NCBI GenBank assembly: GCA_947469815.1
Contig: CANIRI010000121.1
Location: 1 to 7,104, forward strand
From: Comamonadaceae bacterium
GTDB lineage: Bacteria > Pseudomonadota > Gammaproteobacteria > Burkholderiales > Burkholderiaceae_C
Reading direction: 5' to 3'
Length of the DNA stretch: 7,104 nucleotides
The position numbers and the translations under genes were made by a program. Under the pieces are notes generated by a model. That model was not told the DNA's origin. It saw only the letters and a list, made by a program, of their open reading frames with translations, and did not search any database. Shown here one piece after another: positions 1 to 7,025 of this stretch; the stretch's first letter is position 1, and every line of letters begins with the position of its first letter.

Positions 1-804
1 ATACGCAACCAGCATGTGCGCTGGGTGGGTTTGGTGGGTGTGGCGGATCATGCCGAACAGGCTGTGCGGCTGGTCCTGGCCGTCGATGCGGAAGTGGGCG
101 TTGAAAATTTTGTGGCGGCAGTGTTCGCTATTGGCCTGGGCGAACATCATCAACTCGACATCGGTGGGGTTGCGCAGCAAGCCGGTGAAGGCGTCCACCA
201 GGTAATCCATCTCGTCATCGGCCAGCGCCAGGCCGAAAGCGGTGTTGGCCCGCTCCAGCGCGGCACGCCCGCCGCCCAGCACATCCACATGCTCCATGGG
301 CGCGGCCTGCAGCGGGGTGAACAATGCGTGCGCCGCGTCCAGGCTGGGCAAGGCGCTCTCGGTCATGCGGTCGTGCAACACAGCGGCAGCGGCGAGCCAC
401 TGCGCCGGGCTCAGTGCGGATTTCGAAAACAGGCCGCTGCGCAGCCCGATGCGGTAGACCACCACACGCTCAATACGCGTCAGTGTCAGGCCGCAGTTGC
501 GGGCGATGTCGCTAGCCTTGGAGGCCCAGGGCGAGACCGTTCCCAGGCGCGGTGCGACCACACATACGGCGGCGTCTTTGGGCGCTGCATCAGCAGGTTC
601 GCCGTATTCCAGCAAAGCCGCAAGCCGCGCATGCAGGGCTGCTGCAGGCACGTCTTGCGCGTCTTGCGCGGCGACCAGGTGCACATAGTGCGCGCTGATG
701 CTGGCGATGTCGGCGCTCACCCCCTGCAGGGCGGTCAGCAAACGCGCCGCACGGAAAGCGGGCAAGGCGTTGCCGCCGGGAAAGGAGCTGATGTGCAGGG
801 TCAC
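1..804 (-). CDS. purL: Phosphoribosylformylglycinamidine synthase, N-terminal part (cut by window edge)
   Basis: Cytoplasmic enzyme of de novo purine synthesis, converting FGAR, glutamine and ATP to FGAM. The frame is open from a GTG at 804 to the window edge, giving exactly 268 codons of a protein that is normally about 1,300 residues. It aligns throughout with the start of large PurL as I recall it from E. coli: GGNALPAFR at residues 11-19, [22 protein letters not shown] at 85-106 (a family signature), HDRMTE at 144-149, and [16 protein letters not shown] at 221-236. The linker, FGAM-synthetase core and glutamine amidotransferase domain lie beyond the edge. No ATG in this frame fits better and Burkholderiales PurL proteins begin MTLH-like, so GTG at 804 is the chosen start. 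The leader is pyrimidine-rich, with no visible Shine-Dalgarno sequence. It follows the GlnT-like gene by 37 nt with no clear terminator between. The product call is very secure; the exact start is slightly less so. Confidence 0.95.
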   Translation of the reverse strand, partial: MTLHISSFPGGNALPAFRAARLLTALQGVSADIASISAHYVHLVAAQDAQDVPAAALHARLAALLEYGEPADAAPKDAAVCVVAPRLGTVSPWASKASDIARNCGLTLTRIERVVVYRIGLRSGLFSKSALSPAQWLAAAAVLHDRMTESALPSLDAAHALFTPLQAAPMEHVDVLGGGRAALERANTAFGLALADDEMDYLVDAFTGLLRNPTDVELMMFAQANSEHCRHKIFNAHFRIDGQDQPHSLFGMIRHTHQTHPAHMLVAY

Positions 805-841
805 GGGAATGGAAGGAGATGAGGGGAAAAGACGGCGCGCT

Positions 842-2176
842 TTAGAAAAAGCCGGCGTAGCGCTGCAGCTCCCATGCGCTGACCTGCTGGCTGTAGGCAT
901 CCCACTCGGCGCGCTTGACCTCCAGAAACAGCTGGCAAAAGGCATCGCCGACCAGGCCGCGCAAGGCCGCGTTGTCCTGCAAGGCGTCCAGCGCAGCCGC
1001 CAGATCGCGCGGCAGCCGTGCGGGCATGGGCGCGCCGCTGGCGTGGCGCTGGTACAGGTCGTCGTCGCAGGGCGCGGGGGGCGATAGGCGCTGGTCCATG
1101 CCGTCCAGCCCGGCGCACAGGGTGGCGGCAAGGGCTGCATAGATATTGCAAGACGGGTCAGGCAGGCGCCACTCCATGCGCCCGGCCACGGTGCGGACCA
1201 AGCAGGTGCGGTTGTTGTCGCCCCAGGCCTTCCACACCGGCGACCAGGTGGTGCCCGAGACGCTGCTGCTCGCGGCCAGCCGCTTGTAGCTGTTGGCTGT
1301 GGGAGCGCACAGGGCGCTGAGCGCATCGGCGTGGTGCAACAAACCGGCAGCGAACTGCTGGCCCAGCGCGCTCAGGCCCAGTAGGCCATCGGCCTGGCTG
1401 AATACGGAGTGGCCATCTGCGTCGGTGATGCTGAGGTGGAAATGCAGGCCGCTGCCCGGCGCGTGGGCAAAGGGCTTAGGCATGCAGCTGAACACGGCGC
1501 CGTGCTGCGTGGCCACCGCGTGCGCCGCTTGTTTGAACAGCATGAAGCGGTCGGCCGCAGCCAGCGCGTGGTCAAAGCGGTAGTTGATTTCATACTGGCC
1601 ACAAGCGTCTTCGTGGTCGATTTGCTGCAAATCAAAACCCAGCGCCACCAGCGTGCTGCGCATGGCTTCCAAAAAGTCTTGGTTGCGCAGAATGGCGCGG
1701 ATGTCGTACGAGGGTTTATCCAGCGCGTCGTGCGCGTCGGCGCGCTGCCACTGTGTGTCCGCCGTTGCTGCGGTCTTCAACAAAAAGAACTCAGGCTCAA
1801 TGCCCACCCACAGCTTCCAGCCCCGGGCATCAAGCCGGGCGACCGCTGCTTTCAAAACCTGGCGCGAACAGGTATCCAGCGGCTGACCACCGGCAAAGCC
1901 ATCGCACACCGCGTGTGCCACGCCGGGCATGTAGGGCAGAGCCCTCAGGCTGTAGGGCTGTATGCGGCCGTAGTACTCGCTGCGCGGTCCCATGCGTGGC
2001 AGGCCAGTGCCCCAGATGCTGGGGCCGGAAAAGCCCGCGCCCTGCTCGACCCATTCGCCCAGATTGCCCACCGGCACCAGCTTGCCCTTGGCCACGCCGT
2101 GGATGTCGCAAAACTGCGCCAGGATGGAATGCAGACCTTGGGCCTGGAGGGTGGCGATGCGTTCTTGGTGTGTCAT
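842..2176 (-). CDS. glnT: Type III glutamine synthetase-like gamma-glutamyl ligase (GlnT group)
   Basis: ATP-dependent ligase of the glutamine synthetase fold, joining the gamma-carboxyl of glutamate to ammonia or an amine. The protein has 444 residues from ATG 2176. The beta-grasp part carries [12 protein letters not shown] (24-35). Catalytic-domain motifs appear in order: EPEFF 127-131, GQYEIN 193-198, GSGLHFH 241-247 (catalytic-loop His), NSYKRL 295-300, NNR 321-323 and [12 protein letters not shown] 333-344. The metal, ATP and glutamate ligands therefore look intact. The pattern fits the family annotated as type III glutamate-ammonia ligase/GlnT, and is far from the PuuA-type paralogue upstream. 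The frame stays open 15 codons further up, but the ATG overlapping the ATPase stop (TGATG) is preferred because it gives the family's usual length and N-terminus. The substrate is unknown: ammonia, methylamine or another small amine are possible, since relatives such as GmaS and IpuC use alkylamines. Its place in an amine operon hints at an amine. Family call firm, substrate open. Confidence 0.9.
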   Translation of the reverse strand: MTHQERIATLQAQGLHSILAQFCDIHGVAKGKLVPVGNLGEWVEQGAGFSGPSIWGTGLPRMGPRSEYYGRIQPYSLRALPYMPGVAHAVCDGFAGGQPLDTCSRQVLKAAVARLDARGWKLWVGIEPEFFLLKTAATADTQWQRADAHDALDKPSYDIRAILRNQDFLEAMRSTLVALGFDLQQIDHEDACGQYEINYRFDHALAAADRFMLFKQAAHAVATQHGAVFSCMPKPFAHAPGSGLHFHLSITDADGHSVFSQADGLLGLSALGQQFAAGLLHHADALSALCAPTANSYKRLAASSSVSGTTWSPVWKAWGDNNRTCLVRTVAGRMEWRLPDPSCNIYAALAATLCAGLDGMDQRLSPPAPCDDDLYQRHASGAPMPARLPRDLAAALDALQDNAALRGLVGDAFCQLFLEVKRAEWDAYSQQVSAWELQRYAGFF

Positions 2177-3312
2177 CAACGGGTCAAAACCACTACGTCG
2201 CTGCCACCCCACCAGACCCATACCGGATCCCCACTACCCAGCGGCACGCTGGTGTGGCGGGCGGCGTTGGTCTGCGTCACTTTGAGGACCAGACCGGAGG
2301 CGAGTCGCACGTGGTAGGTGGTGAGGCTGCCCAGGTAGGCGATGTCGGTGATCACGCCTTGGACCTGGTTGAACCCTTCTTCGGCAGGGGAATCACGCTC
2401 GCTAGGCAGCGGCGCGGTAGCTTGCAGGCACATTTTTTCGGGGCGCACCGCGACATCGACTTGCATGCCATGGGTGCCGGTAATGCCATGGCTGATGTAG
2501 TGGCGGCATTCGGGGCCCTCGATCACCACATGGTCGGCTTCGTCCACGCTGACCTGGCCTTTGAACAAATTCACCGTGCCGATGAAGTCGGCCACAAAGC
2601 GGCAATTGGGGGTTTCGTAAATCTCTCGCGGTTGCCCGATTTGCAAAATCTTGCCTTCGCTCATGACGCCGATGCGGGTCGCCATGGTCATGGCCTCTTC
2701 CTGGTCGTGGGTGACCATCACGCAGGTCACGCCGACCCGCTGGATGATGTGCACCAGCTCGAGCTGCGTGCGTTGGCGCAGCTTCGCGTCCAGCGCGCCC
2801 AGCGGCTCATCGAGCAACAAAAGGCGCGGGCGTTTGGCCAGGCTGCGCGCCAGGGCCACCCGCTGCTGCTGGCCGCCCGAGAGCTGATGCGGTTTGCGCT
2901 TGGCATAGGGTTTGAGTTGCACCATGTCCAGCATTTCTTCCACGCGCTGGGCTATCTCGGCTTTGGCCATGCCATCGCGTCGCAGCCCGAAGGCCACGTT
3001 GTCCCACACATTGAGGTGGGGGAACAGCGCATAACTTTGGAACATCATGTTGATGGGCCGGTCATACGGGGCCAGGCCCACCATGTCGCGACCACCCAGC
3101 ACGATCTGCCCGGCGGTCGGCGTCTCAAAACCGGCAAGCATGCGCAGCAAAGTGGACTTGCCGCAACCGGAGGAGCCCAGCAGCGCAAAAATCTCACCTT
3201 GCGCGATGTCCAGCGACACATCGTCCACCGCGTACACGTCGTCAAATTGCTTGACGACGTGGCGGATTTGCAGGAACGGAGCGGTCGCAATAGGGCTTGC
3301 TGCGGCGGTCAT
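2176..3312 (-). CDS. ABC transporter ATP-binding protein, polyamine type (PotA/PotG/SpuF-like)
   Basis: Cytoplasmic ATPase that would drive uptake of putrescine, spermidine or a similar solute through an inner-membrane permease pair. The protein has 378 residues, typical of PotA/PotG. All nucleotide-binding motifs are intact: Walker A GSSGCGKST at 46-54, Q-loop in MMFQSYALFPH near 92, signature LSGGQQQ 144-150, Walker B LLLLDEP 164-170, D-loop GALD 172-175 and H-loop His202 in VMVTHDQEEA. From about residue 240 a C-terminal TOBE-type regulatory region follows (ADFIGTVNLF, later VAVRPEKM), as in importers of the spermidine/putrescine and Fbp/CUT1 classes. The ATG at 3312 lies 33 nt after the spuC-like stop; no strong Shine-Dalgarno is visible. 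No permease or periplasmic binding protein is encoded in the window, which is unusual, because in spu and pot operons they normally flank the ATPase. Context points to polyamines, but sequence alone does not fix the solute. Confidence 0.92.
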   Translation of the reverse strand: MTAAASPIATAPFLQIRHVVKQFDDVYAVDDVSLDIAQGEIFALLGSSGCGKSTLLRMLAGFETPTAGQIVLGGRDMVGLAPYDRPINMMFQSYALFPHLNVWDNVAFGLRRDGMAKAEIAQRVEEMLDMVQLKPYAKRKPHQLSGGQQQRVALARSLAKRPRLLLLDEPLGALDAKLRQRTQLELVHIIQRVGVTCVMVTHDQEEAMTMATRIGVMSEGKILQIGQPREIYETPNCRFVADFIGTVNLFKGQVSVDEADHVVIEGPECRHYISHGITGTHGMQVDVAVRPEKMCLQATAPLPSERDSPAEEGFNQVQGVITDIAYLGSLTTYHVRLASGLVLKVTQTNAARHTSVPLGSGDPVWVWWGGSDVVVLTR

Positions 3313-3345
3313 GGTGTTGCGTTCAATGTCTCAACGGCGAGCGCG

Positions 3346-4743
3346 CTAAGCCTTCCAGCCTTTGCGCCGCACTTCTTCCAGGGTCAGATCGAGACAGCGC
3401 ACTATAAGCCCCATCAAGGTGTCGATCTCGGCGTGGCTGATCGTCAAAGGCGGGGCGATGATCATGCGGTCGCCCACCGCCCGCATCACCAGGCCGTTGG
3501 CAAAACAATGGCGGCGGCAAACCATGCCAACGCCCAGATCCGGGGCGAACGGGGTGTTGGTCGCCTTGTCTTGCACCAAAACCAGGCCCGCCATCAATCC
3601 GCAGGTCTGCGCTTGCCCCACCAGGGGGTGCTCGGCCAGCCGCGTGAAATGCTCTGCCAGGTAGGGGCCGATGTCGTCGCGCACGCGCGTCACCAGGTTC
3701 TCGCTCTCCATCACCGCCAAATTGGCCAGGGCCACCGCGCAGGCCACGGGGTGGCCGCTGTAGGTGTAGCCGTGGTTGAACTCGCCGCCCTGCTCGATCA
3801 ACACCTTGGCCACGCGGTCGCCCACCATCACGCCGCCCAAGGGGATGTAGCCGCTGGTCACGGCCTTGGCAAAAGTCACCAAATCAGGCCGGTAGCCGAA
3901 TTTCTCATAGGCAAACCAATGACCCAGGCGGCCGAAGGCGCAAATCACCTCGTCGCTGATCAGCAAAATGCCGTATTTGTCGACGATGCGCTGGATCTCC
4001 GGCCAGTAAGTGGCCGGGGGAATGATCACGCCGCCCGCGCCCTGCACCGGCTCGCCAATAAAGGCGGCGACTTTCTCGGGCCCGAGCTCCAGGATGCGCT
4101 GCTCCAACCAGCCTGCGGCGCGGATGCCGAAATCGGCCTCGCTCTCGCCGGGCAGCGCGTTCTCGAAATGGTAGGGCTGCTGGATATGGCAGATGTTGGG
4201 AATGGGCAAGTCGCCCTGCGCGTGCATGCCGCTCATACCGCCAAGCGAAGCCCCGGCCATGGTGCTACCGTGGTAGGCGTTCTGGCGGCTGATGATGATC
4301 TTGCGCTGCGGCTGGCCCAGCAAATCCCAGTAGCGGCGCACCATGCGCACATTGGAGTCGTTGCTCTCGCTGCCGCTGGATGAATAAAACACATGCTGGA
4401 AACTGCGCCCACCCACTGTGGGTGCCAGCGATGCCAGCTTGGCCGCCAGCGTGGCGGCTTGCACATTGGTGGTTTGGAAAAAGCTGTTGTAGTAGGGCAG
4501 CTCCAGCATTTGGCGGTGCGCGGCGTCGGCCAGTTCACGCCGGCCGTAACCGACGTTGACGCACCACAAGCCGCTCATGCCATCGAGGATTTTGTTGCCC
4601 TCCGAGTCCCAGATGTAGATGCCTTCGGCGCGGGTGATCACGCGCGCGCCACGGCTATTGAGGTCCTGGAAATCGGTGAAGGGATGCAAAAAATGCGCGC
4701 TGTCCATCGCCTGGATCGCGCCTGTGTCAACGGGGGTGTTCAT
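3346..4743 (-). CDS. spuC: Class III aminotransferase, putrescine/polyamine:pyruvate type (SpuC-like)
   Basis: PLP-dependent omega-aminotransferase. SpuC-type enzymes move a terminal amino group from putrescine or related amines to pyruvate, giving 4-aminobutanal and alanine in the cytoplasm. The protein has 465 residues from ATG 4743, the usual size for the family. Visible landmarks are LDGMSGLWCVNVGYGR (53-68), YYNSFFQTTN (84-93), the phosphate-binding SSSGSESND (121-129), AYHGS (156-160), EPVQGAGGVI (231-240), the cofactor Asp264 in LISDEVICAFGRLG, the Schiff-base Lys293 in TFAKAVTSGYIPLGG, and GYTYSGHPVACA (325-336). An in-frame TTG lies eight codons upstream (4767) with no good ribosome site, while ATG 4743 has a weak GAGAG 7 nt before it, so ATG is chosen. 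It follows the PuuA-like gene by 42 nt, separated by a terminator-like hairpin. SpuC-like paralogues also act on cadaverine, spermidine products and other amines, so the exact donor is inferred from neighbours. Confidence 0.9.
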   Translation of the reverse strand: MNTPVDTGAIQAMDSAHFLHPFTDFQDLNSRGARVITRAEGIYIWDSEGNKILDGMSGLWCVNVGYGRRELADAAHRQMLELPYYNSFFQTTNVQAATLAAKLASLAPTVGGRSFQHVFYSSSGSESNDSNVRMVRRYWDLLGQPQRKIIISRQNAYHGSTMAGASLGGMSGMHAQGDLPIPNICHIQQPYHFENALPGESEADFGIRAAGWLEQRILELGPEKVAAFIGEPVQGAGGVIIPPATYWPEIQRIVDKYGILLISDEVICAFGRLGHWFAYEKFGYRPDLVTFAKAVTSGYIPLGGVMVGDRVAKVLIEQGGEFNHGYTYSGHPVACAVALANLAVMESENLVTRVRDDIGPYLAEHFTRLAEHPLVGQAQTCGLMAGLVLVQDKATNTPFAPDLGVGMVCRRHCFANGLVMRAVGDRMIIAPPLTISHAEIDTLMGLIVRCLDLTLEEVRRKGWKA

Positions 4744-4765
4744 GGGAATGCTCTCGGAATCAGTC

Positions 4766-4801
4766 AAAAAAAGGGCGCTGCTGCTTCAGACATGCAGCAG
4801 C
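4766..4801 (-). terminator. Terminator- or attenuator-like hairpin spanning the puuA-like stop codon
   Basis: On the minus strand GCTGCTGC (4801-4794) is followed after a 9-nt loop by its exact complement GCAGCAGC (4784-4777), an 8-bp GC-rich stem. After a 4-nt spacer (GCCC) comes an uninterrupted run of seven T (4772-4766). The TGA stop of the PuuA-like gene lies in the loop. This is the layout of a rho-independent terminator, though the spacer makes it weaker than the classic form. It sits inside a close-packed gene series, so partial termination that lowers expression of the downstream genes is more likely than a true operon end. The hairpin is seen; its function is inferred. Confidence 0.42.
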
Positions 4802-6153
4802 AAATGCTCGCGCTCCCAGGGTGAAATCACTTTCATGAATTCTTCAAATTCGAGTTCCTTGATTTCGGTGTAGACGGTGATGAACTCCTTGCCCAGCACC
4901 TCGTGCAAATCGCTTTCTTTGCGCAGCCAATCCAGCGCCTCGCCCAGGCTGCGCGGCAGCGCATAGGGCGACAAATAGGCGTCCCCGCGCATCTCGGGCT
5001 TGGGCATGATTTTGTTTTTCAAACCCAGGTAGCCGCAGGCCAGCGTCATCGCCATGGCCACATAGGGGTTGGCATCGGCACCGATGACGCGGTTTTCTAC
5101 CCGGCGGGCCGCAGGCGCAGAAATCGGTGAGCGAATGCCCACGGTGCGGTTGTCATGGCCCCACTCGATATTGATGGGCGCAGCGGTATGGCGCGACAGA
5201 CGGCGGTAGCTGTTGACATAGGGCGCGACCAGCGCCATGGCCGCCGGGACATAGCGCTGCAGACCACCGATGTAGTGCATGAACATCTCGGAGGGCGTGC
5301 CGTCCGGGTTGCTGAAGACGTTGTGGCCGCCATCCACTTGGACCAGGCTTTGGTGCACATGCATGGCGCTGCCCGGCTCACCGGCGATGGGCTTGGCCAT
5401 GAAGGTGGCATACATATCGTGGCGCAAAGCGGCTTCACGCACCGTTCGCTTGAAAAAAAAGACTTCGTCGGCCAGACCCAGCGGCTTGTTGTGGAAAAAA
5501 TTGATCTCCATCTGGCCCGCGCCCACCTCGTGGATCAAGGTGTCGACATTGAGCTCCATTTTTTCGCAATAGTCATAAATTTCTTCAAAGAGCGGATCGA
5601 ACTCGTTGACCGCATCGATGCTGTAGGCCTGGCGCGAGGTCTCAGCACGGCCGCTGCGACCGATAGGCGCTTTGAGCAAGGTGTTGGGGTCGGTGTTGCG
5701 CGCGGTCAGGTAGAACTCCAGCTCGGGCGCAACAATGGGCTGCAGGCCTTCGGCGGCATACAGATCACATACCCGGCGCAGTACGCTGCGCGGCGCAAAC
5801 GGCACCAGTTTGCCGTCGTTGTCAAAGCAATCGTGAATCACCTGCGCGGTGGGGTCCGTGGCCCAGGGGACGATGCGCACCGAGCCGGGATCGGGCCGCA
5901 GCTGCATGTCTTTGTCCGTGGGATCAATGACGTCGTAATACGGCCCGCTCTCCGGGAACACGCCGGTCACACCCATGGCGACGATGGCTTGCGGCAGGCG
6001 CATGCCCCGGTCTTCGGTGAATTTTTCGCGGGGCAGAATTTTCCCGCGCGCCACCCCGGTCAAGTCGGGCACCAGGCATTCGATCTCGGTCACACGGCGC
6101 TCGTTGAGCCATTGCTCCAAGTCATTGAAATTCATGTCGGCTGTTTGCGCCAT
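4786..6153 (-). CDS. puuA: Gamma-glutamylpolyamine ligase, glutamine synthetase-like (PuuA/SpuB type)
   Basis: Glutamine-synthetase-fold ligase that activates glutamate with ATP and joins it to putrescine or a related amine, the first step of the gamma-glutamylated (Puu) route. The protein has 455 residues, close to the family norm. The N-terminal beta-grasp domain shows LVPDLTGVARGKILP (27-41). The catalytic domain shows PELEF 143-147, GQMEIN 213-218, GSAMHVH 261-267 with His265, NSYRRL 314-319, DNR 334-336 and RVENR 351-355, so the expected ligands are present. The segment KAPIGRSGRAETSRQAYSID at 161-180 is typical of polyamine-type members and absent from ordinary GlnA. The start at ATG 6153 is supported by a strong GGGGAG ribosome site 5 nt upstream. 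It lies between the PuuD-like and SpuC-like genes, as spuB lies between spuA and spuC in Pseudomonas. The amine could be putrescine, spermidine, cadaverine or another; paralogues differ in preference. Confidence 0.92.
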   Translation of the reverse strand: MAQTADMNFNDLEQWLNERRVTEIECLVPDLTGVARGKILPREKFTEDRGMRLPQAIVAMGVTGVFPESGPYYDVIDPTDKDMQLRPDPGSVRIVPWATDPTAQVIHDCFDNDGKLVPFAPRSVLRRVCDLYAAEGLQPIVAPELEFYLTARNTDPNTLLKAPIGRSGRAETSRQAYSIDAVNEFDPLFEEIYDYCEKMELNVDTLIHEVGAGQMEINFFHNKPLGLADEVFFFKRTVREAALRHDMYATFMAKPIAGEPGSAMHVHQSLVQVDGGHNVFSNPDGTPSEMFMHYIGGLQRYVPAAMALVAPYVNSYRRLSRHTAAPINIEWGHDNRTVGIRSPISAPAARRVENRVIGADANPYVAMAMTLACGYLGLKNKIMPKPEMRGDAYLSPYALPRSLGEALDWLRKESDLHEVLGKEFITVYTEIKELEFEEFMKVISPWEREHLLLHV

Positions 6154-6158
6154 ATGTT

Positions 6159-6164
6159 CTCCCC
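6159..6164 (-). promoter_or_regulatory. Ribosome binding site of the puuA-like gene
   Basis: GGGGAG on the minus strand, preceded by an A-rich stretch, ends 5 nt before the ATG at 6153. It is the clearest Shine-Dalgarno sequence in the window and fixes the puuA-like start. Confidence 0.8.
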
Positions 6165-6202
6165 TTTTGTTTTATAAAAACGCCCGCGCGGTCTTCAGCC
6201 GC

Positions 6203-6994
6203 TCAGGCCACTGCCCGACCGGCCTCCTGCAATTGCGCGCGGCGCACGCGGCAGGCCTGCCCGAAGGCGGAAAAAATCTCCCTATAAAACGGGTGTTGCG
6301 CGGTCTGCCATTCGGGATGCCATTGCACAGCGTAGGCAAAACTCTGCGCACCTGCCACACCAAAGGCTTCAACCAAGCCGTCCGGCGCATGCGCCATCGC
6401 CCTCAGACCATCGGCCAAACGGTTCACGCCCTGGCCATGTAGGGAGTTGACGCGCGCCGTCGGACCACCGGCCCATTGCGCAAACGGGCTGCCGGGCACC
6501 AAGTGCACCTCGTGCGACAAACCGTATTGGTCTTCATAAGAGAGTTCAGGGTCTTCGCGGTGGTCGGCCATGCCGTCCACATGGTGCACCTGCTGGTGCA
6601 GCGAACCGCCCATGGCCACATTGATTTCCTGGAAACCCCGGCAAATCCCCAGCAAGGGCACGCCGTTCGCGACACAAGCGCGTACGAGCGGCAGGGTCAG
6701 GCTGTCGCGGTGCGGATCCAGCGGCAGGCGCGGATCGGTGACATCTTCCCCGAAATGCGAGGGATGCACATTAGCCGGCGAACCGGTGAGCAAGACGCCA
6801 TGCACCATGGACAACATGGCCGGCAGGGCGTCGCTCTGGGCCGCCGGGAACAAGACCGGCTCGGCACCCGCTGCTTGCTTGAGCGACAGCGCATATTTTT
6901 CTCCCAGAACATAAAAGGGCGAACGTTTTCCGTCTTCCCCCAAATAACGCCGGTCCACCGGCAGCCAGACCAGAACAGGCGGCTCTTGCATCAT
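6203..6994 (-). CDS. puuD: Gamma-glutamyl-gamma-aminobutyrate hydrolase, class I glutamine amidotransferase-like (PuuD/SpuA type)
   Basis: Cytoplasmic hydrolase that splits the gamma-glutamyl bond, releasing glutamate and GABA (or the matching amino acid) as the last step of the Puu route. The protein has 263 residues and is a single peptidase C26-type domain, as in PuuD. The catalytic triad is visible: Cys118 in the nucleophile elbow GICRGFQEINVAMGG (116-130), and His226 and Glu228 in QWHPEW (224-229). Other family features are the N-terminal VLVWLPVDRR, LLTGSPANVHP at 68-78 and NSLHGQGVNRL at 183-193. The frame can be extended to a TTG at 7021, but that lies inside the intergenic gap. Two adjacent ATGs (6994 and 6991) follow a GGAGAG site (7003-6998), and the first is used here. 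It begins 31 nt after the PuuB-like stop and ends 49 nt before the PuuA-like gene, so the three look co-transcribed. Confidence 0.92.
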   Translation of the reverse strand: MMQEPPVLVWLPVDRRYLGEDGKRSPFYVLGEKYALSLKQAAGAEPVLFPAAQSDALPAMLSMVHGVLLTGSPANVHPSHFGEDVTDPRLPLDPHRDSLTLPLVRACVANGVPLLGICRGFQEINVAMGGSLHQQVHHVDGMADHREDPELSYEDQYGLSHEVHLVPGSPFAQWAGGPTARVNSLHGQGVNRLADGLRAMAHAPDGLVEAFGVAGAQSFAYAVQWHPEWQTAQHPFYREIFSAFGQACRVRRAQLQEAGRAVA

Positions 6995-6997
6995 TCG

Positions 6998-7003
6998 CTC
7001 TCC
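6998..7003 (-). promoter_or_regulatory. Ribosome binding site of the puuD-like gene
   Basis: GGAGAG on the minus strand. Its GGAG core ends 5 nt before the ATG at 6994 and 8 nt before the ATG at 6991. It rules out the upstream TTG (7021) as the start but cannot choose between the two adjacent ATGs. Confidence 0.65.
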
Positions 7004-7025
7004 AGAAAAAGATGGTTCCAATTCG

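Noticed and set aside
16..822. Plus-strand open frame of 268 codons over the left end
   Set aside because: It is codon-aligned antisense to purL, whose conserved motifs are unmistakable on the minus strand. The length is explained by the lack of TTA, CTA and TCA codons in purL.
805..841. Possible intrinsic terminator between the GlnT-like gene and purL
   Set aside because: GCCGGC followed by TTTTT at the end of the GlnT-like gene is a 6-bp palindrome with no room for a loop, and no longer stem forms around it.
2177..2221. Extended GlnT-like start 15 codons upstream at 2221
   Set aside because: It would place 45 nt of extra N-terminus inside the ATPase gene without family similarity. The TGATG-coupled ATG at 2176 gives a normal N-terminus and 444 residues.
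1409..2317. Plus-strand open frame of 302 codons antisense to the GlnT-like gene
   Set aside because: It is in codon register with the minus-strand gene and lacks family motifs, so it is a codon-bias shadow.
1753..4383. Plus-strand open frame of 876 codons antisense to the GlnT-like, ATPase and SpuC-like genes
   Set aside because: Across 2176-4383 its codons are the exact reverse complements of the sense codons of the ATPase and SpuC-like genes, which happen to share one frame. Stops there can arise only from sense TTA, CTA or TCA, which GC-rich genomes avoid. Its translation shows no recognisable domain.
4744..4767. Extended SpuC-like start at the TTG at 4767
   Set aside because: The TTG falls within the T7 tract of the hairpin and has no ribosome site. 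The ATG at 4743 gives the usual family length.
5155..6177. Plus-strand open frame of 340 codons antisense to the PuuA-like gene
   Set aside because: It is in codon register with the PuuA-like gene and has low-complexity, His/Gly/Val-rich content typical of an antisense shadow.
6154..6202. Possible promoter or terminator in the puuD-puuA gap (TTTTTATAAAAC next to a GC-rich stretch)
   Set aside because: The TATAAA has no acceptable -35 at 16-18 bp. The best hairpin ahead of the T run is only GCGG/CCGC with a 7-nt loop and is not adjacent to the T run. This is too weak to annotate.
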